A stretch of DNA of 64,000 bases from the NCBI GenBank assembly GCA_016858145.1, contig JAEHOE010000098.1, positions 434,001 to 498,000 of the forward strand. Direction: 5' to 3'. Each line of letters begins with the position of its first letter. Position 1 is the first letter of the stretch. This stretch comes from Edaphochlamys debaryana (lineage: Eukaryota; Chlorophyta; Chlorophyceae; Chlamydomonadales). This document shows, one piece after another, positions 54,259 through 64,000 of this stretch. Made by a program: the position numbers and the translations under genes. The notes under the pieces were generated by a model, which saw only the letters and a list, made by a program, of their open reading frames with translations, did not search any database and had not been told where the DNA came from.

Positions 54259-57244
54259 TCAGCAGGGCTTGAACTCCTCCGCCTGCGCCCCGTGCGCCAC
54301 CCGGTGCGCCACCGCCGCCACCAGCTCCGCCGGCGTGTCGTGCTCTGCGCACATGGCCTCCAGATCCGCCGGTGACAGAAGCTCGTCCACAAATACGCCC
54401 CGCATCGCCGCCTCATCCGCAGCGACCAGCGGCCCAAAGTAGTGCCGCATCATGGCCAGAGCCTCGCCCACACGCAGGCGGCCCATGTAGATCTTCCTGT
54501 TGATGCGGCCGGGGCGGATGAGCGCGGGGTCAAGCTTCTCGGGGTGGTTGGTAGTCATGATGATGATGCGGTTGGGCGTGTCCACCACTCCGTCAAGCAC
54601 GTTTAGCAGGCCCGCCAGGTTCAGGTCGTCGTCGCCCTTGAACATCTTGCCGAAAGCCATGGGGAGGGAGGGGCCGTACGCGCCTCCCGTTCCCGAGCCA
54701 GTGCCGGCGCCCTCCCAAGAGCTGTCCGAGGCAGCGGCCCCGGCCCCAGAGGTGGACGTTGCGCCAGCCCCGCCGCGGCGGCGTGATGACGATGAGGCCT
54801 CGGCGCCATCCTCGTCATCCCGGCCCTTGTCCTGGTCATCCTCCTCGTCGCCATCGCGGGAGGAGGTGGAGGCGGCGGGGGCGGAGGCCTTGGCGGCGGC
54901 GAGCTTGGCGTTGGCGATCTGCTCCGCCAGGGCGAGCACCTGGGCACGCGACGGCACCGCCGCCCCTCCCGCCGCGGGCGACCGGCGCTGCACGACGTTG
55001 GACGCTGCGTCAACGTCCTCCATCACAAAGATGGTCTTGTTGAAGGGCAGCGAGATGGCGGAGTCGGTGGAGTTCTGAATGGTGAGGCGGGAGTCGAAGA
55101 CAATGTCCTGAGGAGGAGAGGAGGGGGTGCGAGGCAGAGAGGGAAGACAGCGTGAGTTGGCAGCGGGGTAGAAAGAGAGGCAAGCCCCGACCCACATCCC
55201 CACACCAACCCCTGCCATTTTCCGCTCTCAACCCTATCTGTCTCCCTGACTTGCCATGAGCTCCTGGTTGGTGCTGATCTTGGAGAGCGGCACGCTGATG
55301 ATGGAGCGCTTGGTGTGCTGCGCCAGGGCCTTGATCAGCGACGTCTTGCCGGTGCCGGGCGGGCCGTAGAGGAGGAAGCCCAGCTTCTGGGGGTAGCCGG
55401 GGATGGCGAACTTGCCCGACTTGCCCAGGAACTGGTCCACCAGGCGGAGAACGGAGTCCTTATCGGGATGGAAGAAGGACGCGAACGTCTTCTCCTCGCT
55501 CAGCTTGTAGCGCTTGTACACGGCGGAGGGCGTGGAGGAGGCCTCGCCATCGCCCCCCGAGGCGGGCAGGCGGAAGCCCGAGAGCACGGGCATGTACAGG
55601 TAGCGAGCGGGGTCCACGCGGGCAGACTGCTGCTTGCGGTAGATCTGCCATGGGGGCGGTTGAGGGTTGGACATGGAGGATACCAGGTGAGCTGGGGTGT
55701 GAAGCCGGAAGCGAGGGCTAGGCAGCGCGAGCACGCAAGGCAGGATGGTGTATGCCGGGTCCCTTCCACACGCCCGCCCGCCTTCCCTGACGGTCCTGCT
55801 CACCTCGAGCGACTCCTCCACGAAGGACGAGATGCGCTCATTGCCGTCCTTCTCAGATGACTCAAGGATGTACGTCACCTGTAATCAGGGTAGTGTGATG
55901 GGGTTGAGTGTTGGCCGGTCGCAAGTCCGGAAGCATGTGCCTTGGGCCTTCACGCTTGCACACGGCCCTTCCGCCATCCTCCCTCGCTCCCTCAGTTCCA
56001 TCCCGTCGCCCTTGCCCCCACCTTCATGTTCTTCATCTTATCGTCCAGGTTCTCCTGCTCCCGCATGAATCGCACGCCGTTCTTGAGGTCGATCCACTGC
56101 CCCACGGGGGGAGCCAGGTTGAAGTCGTACGCGTGCTCGTTGCTGCGGTTGTCCGAGTCATCATCCTCGTCATGGCGATCAACGCCATCTGGGTCGGCGT
56201 TGACCGGCTTCTTCTTGAGCGACACGTCAGCTGGTGGGGGTAGCAAGGGGTGGGGTTGGGTGGGGGCACAAGGGAGAGGGATTAGAGGCCAACGTGACCA
56301 GTACTTCCGTGCAGGTCCAAGCACTTGGGGTCTTGCTTAGCGCCAGACAAGCATGCACGCGCCCACCTGCGGGCAGCTCCGCTAGCGTCTGCACGTGCTT
56401 GTTGATGGCGTTCAGCAGCGCTCGTTGGAGAATGGAGTTGGGCGGCTGGGAGTCCGAGTCATACCTGCGGAGGAACAAAGAGCCCCTGGGGTGTCAAGTA
56501 TTGGGGAGGCGGGGCAGGCAAACAACCCGTTGCCATGCGCGCTGCACTGCAGTCTGCAGGCTGCCAGCCATTATGGCCCATAAATGGCTCACCAGTAATA
56601 GTTGGAGCGCTGGGTGAACTCGATGTAGCGCGAGAACGTCTTCTTGGCCGCCTTCTCTGGCCACAGCTTGGCGGGCAGGTCGGCGAGGAAGGGCACCAAG
56701 TGCTTGAGCAGCAGCGGCACGAGGAGGCAGAAGACGCTGCAGAGGGTCAAATGCAATATCGAAGGTGTAAGCACAGGCGCGGAGGCAGTTGGAACACGGC
56801 TAGGCAAGGCGGAGGGGTCGAGACTGGGTGCGGCAGGGCAGGGCCAGACAAGCGTGCCGATGACCATGGCCATGGGCCGAGGGAACTGCGACTCACAGGT
56901 CCAAGTACGTGTTGCCCGTGCTAATCTTGGACATCAGCCCATACTGTGGTGATGGGAAGGGGTAACACAGGGTGGGCACGAGCTTGTGGTCAGGGCAGGT
57001 CGCGACACCGCGCGGGACGGGGGCTTGGGCCCTGGGGCCGCGGGGTAGCTTGGCACGCGGACGGCTGACCGTCCGACACCCGGCAAAGGCAGCAAATAAC
57101 TATCATGATTTGGTCTACCAGTAACAGCCAGCATGGTCAGAGCTCAGCGGTCTGCCATGGTGCGAACGCAGGGGCCGCTCGCCCAAGCGCTTACGCCTTT
57201 CCCGCATGACCAACCTGGGTGATGAGCTCAGGAGTAATCTCCAT
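54259..57244 (-). CDS. BCS1-type AAA ATPase
   Basis: The exons are 57244-57215, 56943-56897, 56736-56593, 56464-56367, 56230-56022, 55878-55804, 55644-55255 and 55107-54259, for 613 residues with every phase consistent. An N-terminal hydrophobic segment (LVFCLLVPLLLKHLVPFLA, about residues 25-45) is the usual BCS1 membrane anchor. The AAA domain has Walker A GPPGTGKT at about 295-302, Walker B FVMEDVD at about 358-364, sensor-1 IIIMTTN and the arginine-finger region LDPALIRPGR near 523-532. BCS1 proteins of the mitochondrial inner membrane translocate the Rieske Fe-S protein into complex III; related plant AAA proteins sit in other membranes, so the location is not certain. About 120 residues of acidic, Ser- and Ala-rich sequence are inserted between Walker B and sensor 1. 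The intron after NQELM appears to start with GCAAGT, a GC donor. Confidence 0.9.
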
Positions 57245-57463
57245 GGCTGGAGAGGTCGCGTCCCGCGACTAGGTGCTGGAGTGCCGATGCGACAGCAACT
57301 GGGAAGCTGCCGCGGGACCTAGCAAATGGTGCGATGCAACACTTGATAGTATTAAGCGACGATGCGAGTAGGCAAGAAGGAGTTCGCCTGCGCTTGTCGC
57401 TGGAGGGCAGAGGTAGGGACTCGAGCGTCGACGCTGTCTGTGCAGCACCAGGGCGCCTATCGA

Positions 57464-57474
57464 GTATATATATG
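57464..57474 (-). promoter_or_regulatory. TATA-like element upstream of the BCS1-like gene
   Basis: A tatatatat run about 220 bp upstream of the ATG at 57244 in otherwise GC-rich DNA. Position and composition suit a core promoter, leaving a 5' UTR of roughly 190 nt. Confidence 0.4.
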
Positions 57475-59194
57475 TGAGCTCTGCATCGGCGCAGGTACAG
57501 CAGCCGCCCATCCGCAAGGCCTGGCGTCTAGGCCCTGGGCAGCACCGCGTCCTGGGCCCTGCCCCGCGTGCTGCGCTGTTGTGCCGTACAGCTGCCACCT
57601 CGGGCCCAGCGTCTCCCAGTTCAGCTTTTCCTGTCCAGCGCATGCAAAGCGCTGGGGTTCGCCTCTGGGCGTCCTGTGGGGCTGAAAACGTACGTGCCTC
57701 GGCGACGCTCGGCGATGGATGGCTGCGCGTGTCGATGGGCAGGCACCGGTTACAAGGCCCAAGGGCAGTCGCACGAGGGTCCGCCTTTGCCGTTGCGGGT
57801 GCATTGTTGTAAGGCATGATATCTCGACACAACCACGGCTCCGCCCTGTGTTTGCCCAAGCAGGCCCAACCCACTCAAGGCAGACTCAAGGGCCCCTCCC
57901 TACGGCTCCCCAAGCCTCCTCTACGCTTCGACCTCACAACGGCGCGCTCTCCCCAAGTTCCCGCCCGTACGCCAAAGCGTTCAATTCCAGCGCCCAGGGA
58001 GCAGGGACTGGCGCTTGAGCGCTTCAGCCCTGCGTCATGTCCCCCCAAATCCCCCCCGTAGCGCACACACGCTGAACCCCTCGCTCCCCCTCCTCGGGTC
58101 GTCAGTGCAGTCGCTTCTGCCGCCCGAAGTTCCGTCGAAGGGCTTGGCTGGACTGATGACCGACCTGCTGTCGGCTTGGTTGCTTGACTGCACCGGTCCT
58201 CGCCCCCGCCCCGGCTTTGCGGGGGTGCAAAGGCTCCAATTTGCCTAGTGCTGGACTGCGCGGCCCCTGTGCTGCCGGCCTTGCTTGCGGGCATTGCGGC
58301 TTATGGAAGACAGACACCTGCCCTTACTTGTTACTTGAAGCCTGGGCATCGTGAGCCTCGCTGCCCGCAAGTGAACTAAGACCAGGAAAGGGGACCGATG
58401 GGTTTGATGAGGACCCGCTGCTCGGAACCACAAAGCCGGGTACTAGATGTCCGGAACACATGCGCCGACCCAGGCTCACAAGCTATCAGGGTCGTGCGGT
58501 CCCCGCCAGAGCTCTCAGAGCTCACACCGCTCTTTGACTAAAAGACTTCATCTCGCTTGCTTCATAGCCATCACCACAATAGAAAGGGTCCGTCGCCAGC
58601 TGGCCTGCAGGACAGGGCAGGACCTGTGGGCAGACCCAAGCAGGTCCGTGCACCACTACAAGCGCAAGGGAACGTCTGTTACCGTGCTTGGAAGCAAGCT
58701 CCCCGAAAGCACACACTAGCCTACAATCAACACTTCTCTTGAAGGCAAGGAGCTGACGAAACCAGGCATCACCTGCACGACAGCATACGATTGACAGAAG
58801 ATTGACACCTAAAAACCGCTGCCATAACCAGTGCAGCCGCTCTTGCTCAATGTGTGCTGCATGACGTTTAGGGTAAGGACTGCGCGTGCCCTTGAGCGCT
58901 TCGGTTGCGTGCGGGCAGCAATTGAAAGCCGTTCCCGCAATGTCTCTCCGGGCCTCTCTGATTCATCTCAGCTCCCAATCCCAGCCGCCAGCGCCGGCCA
59001 GCCCCAGCTCCCAGGCCTCTTCGCCTCGCATTTTTGGCCCCAACTAACGGCTTGCCGACAGCACACTCGCAGTGACGACAGCGACATAGTACTTAAGAAC
59101 AGCCCCCCCTTGGTACATAGCTTGGTGTAGGACCTCTAGAAGCCCCAGCAGGCGCCAACACAGCTACGGTTCTTGCAAGGGCTTTGCCCAGCCC
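57475..59194. other. Intergenic
   Basis: No gene is recognised. Frames of up to 200 codons (minus 57269-57874) overlap the BCS1-like promoter region and have no motif. Confidence 0.4.
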
Positions 59195-59199
59195 TTACA
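59195..59199 (-). terminator. Candidate TGTAA polyadenylation signal for MYB-D
   Basis: TGTAA on the minus strand about 460 nt beyond the MYB-D stop at 59662. Confidence 0.45.
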
Positions 59200-59661
59200 C
59201 AAGGCGCTGACCAGCCGTGATCGGCTAATCTACCGTGCACCTGGCACAGGCATAACAAAGCACAAACATATGGCGGGCGTTGTGAACAAACAAAGCCAAC
59301 AGAAGTATACCAAATACATATCAACATTGACGGCCTATTCCACCATGCACGCGTGCATCTTCAGGTCCAGGCTGGTGCCAGCACTGAGTCTAGCGTTGGG
59401 CAAGCTATGCGTGCCTGGGGCAAGCGCGGGCCAGTCCCGACTGCCGGAGACTGCCGAAGACTAACATGTTGTTCTTGAGATGCAGGTTTGCTTGCAGCAG
59501 ACAGACGCGGCGGCCGCAGCCATTCCGGCTACCCCACCGCTGCCGCTTGAGGTTTCATGATCTCTCCTTAAGAGCTAAGATGCGAGCTCAAGCCGCCAAG
59601 CTCTGTAGGCTCCACCCGGTCCTTGCACAGACCCGAAGCCACACACAATCCACGCTGCTAA

Positions 59662-62327
59662 TCACTCCCGGAATAGGTCCTGGCACATCTCCCAGAAGCC
59701 AGATTCATCCGGCTCCATGCTATGGGGTGGAGGAGGCGTCAAGTCGGGCTGCTGTGGGCTGGGTGCAGCCGACTGCTGGATAGGGCCGGAGGTCCCCACG
59801 GCCGCCGGCACAGCTGCCAGAATGTTGCCGTCGAGGCGCAGGGAAGCGTCGGAGGCCGGGGCGGCGGCCTCGGCTTGCGCCGCCAGCAGTGGGGCACCGC
59901 CAGTGGCGGCGTCCTCCGCGGGAAGGGCATGCGGTTCTGCCTCGGCCTCGACTTCCGCCCTCGTTGAAGGGGTGCATGCCTCGGCCACCGCAGGCAGCGG
60001 CCCAGGCGCAGAGGCGCAACGCGCAGCGAATATGCTCGAGTTCAGCGCAAGCGCAGGGCTCGCCCTCCCCATCGCCTCTGGCGGCGGCGGTGGCAGCAGC
60101 GGCGGCAGCAGCGGCAGCGCGTACAGGCCGGCCTGCGCCTGGGGCAGGAGGCCGGCGGGGCTCCAGCCGCCGGACAAGAGGGGCGCCGAACGCGCCGCCT
60201 CCAGCGCAAGCCGCGACAAGGCGCGCGGCTGGGTTTGGTGGAACGACGGCCGAAGCAAAGGCTGCCGCTGCGCCGCTGCCAGGCCGTACTCCAGGGGCGC
60301 AGGCGCAGTCCTCAGGTAGGGCGCGGTCTGCAGGGAGCCGGGCGCCTGCGGCTGCTGCTCCCAGGCCGCAGCGAGGTTGTGCGCAGGAGGAGAGCTGCGC
60401 TCACGCTGCAGCTCCCCGACATCTGTACAGCACTGTGCCGGCTCGGGGAAGGGCTCCGGGCCGCGTCCACTGCAGGCGGGGGCGAGGCGCGGGTGCTGGT
60501 AGGCCGGGGCACAGCACGCCACCCCTGCTGACTCACCCACGTGCACGTCAGCGTCGCCCTGGTCCACGCGCATGGCCTTTTGGGCCGAGAGGAAGCTCTC
60601 TAGCACCTCCATGTGCCGCTTGCCCCGGGAGAAGCGCTGGGGCCGGCCGGGGTCGGAAGCGGAAGCGACGGAGGAGGCGGAGGAGGACCGGTCGAAGACC
60701 GACGGTGAGGCGGCGGGGCGGTCGAGGCCGGGCGGAGCGGAGCCATGCCCGTGGCCGGGCGGAGCGGAAGGGGCAGCGCCGAGGGCCGCCGAGGCGGCGG
60801 GCTCGAGCTCTGGCTTCAGGGGAGGCGCCCACGCCGGCTGCTGTGCCTGCGCCTCCGGCGGAGGGCCCGGCTGTGGAGGGCCCTGGGAGGGCTGCTGCAG
60901 TTGAGGCGGCGGTGAGCTGGGCAGTGGCGGCTGCTGCGCCCGCGCCTGCGGCTCAGGCTGCGGCTCGAGCGGGGCCGGCCGCGGCGCCTCCTGCTGCAGC
61001 CACTGCTGCCACTCCTCCGGGCTGGGCGCGGCCGTGGGTGGCTGAGGCAGGGCCTCCGGCTGGCAGCAGCTCAGTGTACGCAGCGGCAGTGCGTGCGCTG
61101 GCGGGGGCGCCTCCCACGCACCCAGGCCACACTGGCTGGGCGAGGGCTCCTGCGGGAAAGGCCCAACCAGGGCGTGGGCTGCGCCCGTGCTCCACGTGGG
61201 GCGCTCGGTCCGGAGGCAAGGTCCGGCACTTGCACTCAGGCTGATGCGGATGCTGGAGGCCTGCTGGAGGCAGGTAGGCGCGGCAGCGCCAGAGAGAAGC
61301 CCACCGGGCGGGCCTGCCAGCGCACTGTACCAGCCCTGCCCGGGGCCGGGCCAGGCTTGCGCTGAGCCACTGTAGGGCTGCGCTGGCGCCGTCAACCCAA
61401 AGGATGCGGCGGTGAGGTGGGCGGGAAGGCAGGGTATCGGGGCCTGAAGGGCCCGGTCCCAAACGCCGGCGGCGGGCACGCCGTGCTGCCATGGCGCCGC
61501 CCAGTGGCATGGCTCCCAGCCCGGGTGGGCCCCGCTGCTGCAGAGCGACTCGGGGAAGGAACTGGCGCTGGGCACACGAGCGAGGTCCACGGAAGAGGCC
61601 GCGGGCGTCAGGGTCCCCCGGGACTGGTCGTGCGGCTCGGGACTCGCAGCGGCGTCGCGACACGTGGCGTCAAAGGCCACCGCCCGCGCCGCTGCAGCGG
61701 CCTCCGGGTCCAGCTTCCCGACCGTTTGCAGCCGGCGAACATAGCTCACGAGAAAAGCTGAGCTGCACGATTGCAGAGCACTGCAGAGGGCGAAACACCT
61801 GTGAGCCCCGGGCGCGTCGCGCGGCCGACGCGCGGGCAAAACCTCGTGCCTTACGAAGACACCGACAACCTCGCCGGTCACAGCACGACTGACCTGGCAA
61901 AGACGTTTCTGATTTCCCGGGGATGTCGGCCAGGCAGTGCTTCGGCGATACGGTTCCACTGCAGACGCGCAGGGGGGGTTCGCAACTTCAACGGAAGAAC
62001 GACATTCCTCCGTTTACGAGCGATGCCCTGCTGTTGCCAGCAGCCCTGTACTTGTTGCTAAAGACGCTTTGAAGGCTGGGGGCTGCGGGAGACCGGCTAC
62101 TTCGTGCGTCGACGGCTGGGCACCAAACGCCCGCAAGCAAGGCCTGCCCCTGCCCCTACAATTGTTAGGACTGAAAGCTCTTGTCTTACCTGACAACCCA
62201 ACTCGGAATGCTGCTGTGCAAGATGGAAGAACTCGTCGGGGCGCCACTCCGGACTGCCATTATGCAGCCTTGGGGCCGATTCGTCCAGCGGAGCAGCGAG
62301 AGCCCCTTGAACTTGCAAGCGTTCCAT
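59662..62327 (-). CDS. MYB-like protein D, degenerate recognition helix
   Basis: The exons are 62327-62190, 61958-61894 and 61780-59662, for 773 residues from the ATG at 62327. The MYB-type repeat reads EWRPDEFFHLAQQHSELGCQ, WNRIAEALPGR, HPREIRNVFAS. Core residues W, W and F are spaced by 19, but the recognition helix is PREIRN instead of DNxIKN. The shared post-MYB segment SAFLVSYVRRLQTVGKLDP follows. The tail is Pro-, Gln- and Ala-rich with RGKRHMEVLESF, the motif shared with MYB-C, and ends in an acidic Trp/Phe-rich segment (DESGFWEMCQDLFRE) that could be an activation domain. Both introns in the repeat match MYB-C in position and phase. The exon may instead begin at a CAG acceptor at 62362, which adds VLQRFKPKLMERL, a possible end of a preceding repeat; in that case more 5' exons exist. 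Confidence 0.7.
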
Positions 62328-64000
62328 CAGCTTTGGCTTGAAGCGTTGAAGAACATGTTGCACTGATCAGTGAGGCACAGGCTTCTTAACTAATGTGTGA
62401 GCAGCTGCTCTGATGTGCGGTCAGCAGTTGTGTGTATAGCGAGTTGCTGAGCAGCTGGGTGGGCATTTAGGTTACTGGAATATCGAAGGGTTTGGCAACA
62501 CGACAAGTCGTTATCGGGCCGCACCCGATGCCTGGCCCAAAGTAGCATGCCCGTCACGCCCTGACCCTCATATCATGACAGGATGCGCGTTACACGCGCT
62601 GGCCATGAAGTTGGCACTGGGCCGACCAACAGGCCAAGTTTCATTGCCGTCAGGAGTTGCCGCGTTGCGACGGAAGCTTCGGGCCAGCAGCGGGTCAGCC
62701 GCGTACAATGCATCTCCTCGAAATGCAGAGTATGCCACTCTTGGCATGGCCACCGCGGTGCTCCTCAATGCGGCTGCGGCGGGGGCTTGTGCGCCGGCCC
62801 ACATCGGCCCACACGTGCGGCAGTTCGCTACGTGTTTGTTCGTAGGCTCTCGGCCTAGCACGGCCTGACAACAACACGCCACTTTGGTGCGGCAATACAC
62901 AATGACATCGTGCTCCATGCGCAGGGAGGTGCTCCGTCCCGTGGGGGTGCCTGGTGAGCCGGCTTGCAGCCAGCCACCCAGGTCACAGCGCACCGCTTTC
63001 CCACAGAACTGGCCAATACGTGACAATTGGCCCCAAGCCAGGATGGTCGCGGTCGAGCGGCCTCGAGCTTGCAGAGATAGTCTTGCGGCCAACCCCAGTG
63101 TGGGCCCAGTTTCAAGTGCGAAACCCGCATCCGAAACCCCCGTCGCCCCCGTCCGGACGAAACCGGCCTAACGGAACCCCGGTGGACGAAACCCGGCTCG
63201 ACGGACCCGTTACGCGAAGATTGCGATAATAGCAAGTCTGGCCCTCGTAAAGGCAATTGGGAAAGGATCATGCACCAGACTGGGCGCGTTTTGGGCCGCC
63301 TGGGGGGGGGGGTTGATGCCACCCCCGAAAGTGATTATCACCCCCTCTTGTTGCATTTGCTGGCCTTGCTTTTCGCGTAACTCCTCTCCCGTGTCTCCTT
63401 TCCCTCTCTCAACAGGGACACGCGACACGGGCCCAGGCAAGACGATGCGGAGGCTGTGCCGCTGTGGAGACCTAGTGTGTTTGGCACTACCGGTACACGA
63501 GAATGTGTTAGGAGCTGCTTGCGTCAGCCGAGAAACCACAAGCGCCTGAAGCGCGGCGGGAAAGCTGGTCAGGTCTAAGGCGCTGAAGGCTGAACCCGAA
63601 AGCCCGACACCCGTCCCATGACCCCTGTGTGTGTGGGTGGGGGGTGGTGAGGATCTTACGTGCACTTGTCCAGGCCTGGTAGACGGGTACCAGGCACGCA
63701 AGCATGCCACACGCAGAAGCCTGACGGTGGGGTGCTCACCCCACGAGAGGCGGCCTTGGCCTCCACACCCGCATGCCGACTGGCGTAAGATCAAATTGAC
63801 GAGGTCTCACAAGCTGCCGTGCGTTGCTACCGGTACATGTGCGCGTACCAGGCAATGTACCAGGCGAGTCACCTTCCCGCGCGCTCCAGCCGCTCCTCAC
63901 AATCGTCCAAAGACGACGTAATGACTGGCCTCCGCTCTCCCCTGCACAAGCCCCCTCCCTCCAAGCTTCACCATTGAGACAATCTCGGGGCCTCCACCGT
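62328..64000. other. Upstream region of MYB-D, no gene recognised
   Basis: This should hold the MYB-D promoter and perhaps 5' exons (an R-V-A motif frame near 62474-62504). At 63110-63210 a GAAACC-type motif recurs about six times in 90 bp. No other gene is supported up to the window end. Confidence 0.35.

Noticed and set aside
1..64000. Bacterial or viral origin of the window
   Set aside because: Dense spliceosomal introns, poly-Gln tracts, MYB, WH2 and BCS1-type genes and TGTAA signals indicate a green-algal nuclear genome.

Overview
The window looks like nuclear DNA of a volvocine green alga (Chlamydomonas or a close relative). The reasons are the high GC content, genes with many short GT..AG introns (donors GTGAGT or GTGCGT, acceptors CGCAG or TGCAG), poly-Gln, poly-Ala and poly-Gly proteins, very Pro-rich surface proteins with an RRLLQ-type segment after the signal peptide, and TGTAA polyadenylation signals. 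I see no prokaryotic operons, rRNA, tRNA or CRISPR. All gene models below were spliced by eye. Every join I report keeps the reading frame, but none is supported by transcripts.

Layout: (1) 1-5478, minus: a Gln-rich protein with an N-terminal LisH/LUFS domain (LEUNIG/SSDP/Flo8 class), running off the left edge. (2) 5.5-10.3 kb: a retroelement remnant, a 91-bp minisatellite and non-coding DNA. (3) 10.3-15.0 kb, minus: MYB-A. (4) 19.0-24.2 kb, plus: a proline-rich protein ending in WH2, connector and acidic segments (VCA-like), a candidate Arp2/3 activator. (5) 27.2-31.5 kb, minus: MYB-B. (6) 32.9-36.8 and 38.1-43.5 kb, minus: two paralogous single-pass membrane proteins with Pro-rich ectodomains. 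(7) 47.0-49.1 kb, minus: MYB-C. (8) 49.7-53.0 kb: a repeat cluster with a 100-bp inverted repeat, two 289-bp direct repeats, arrays of a GAATCC motif and captured gene fragments. (9) 54.3-57.2 kb, minus: a BCS1-type AAA ATPase. (10) 59.7-62.3 kb, minus: MYB-D.

The most striking feature is the family of four MYB-like genes, all on the minus strand and scattered over about 52 kb among unrelated genes. Each has one recognisable MYB repeat split by introns, a shared segment just after it (consensus S.FL..YV..L...G), and a long low-complexity tail. A and B keep the canonical recognition helix (DNDIKN, ENDVKN). C and D have lost it while keeping the aromatic core spacing, and they share a downstream RGKRHM motif. 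Intron positions inside the repeat also divide the four into A+B and C+D.

Other points are a candidate algal actin nucleation-promoting factor, two probable GC-AG introns, a 19-nt micro-exon, and a transposon-like patch carrying a nearly identical copy of an exon-intron piece of the BCS1-like gene 5 kb away. The 5' ends of the MYB genes, especially B, are not resolved.
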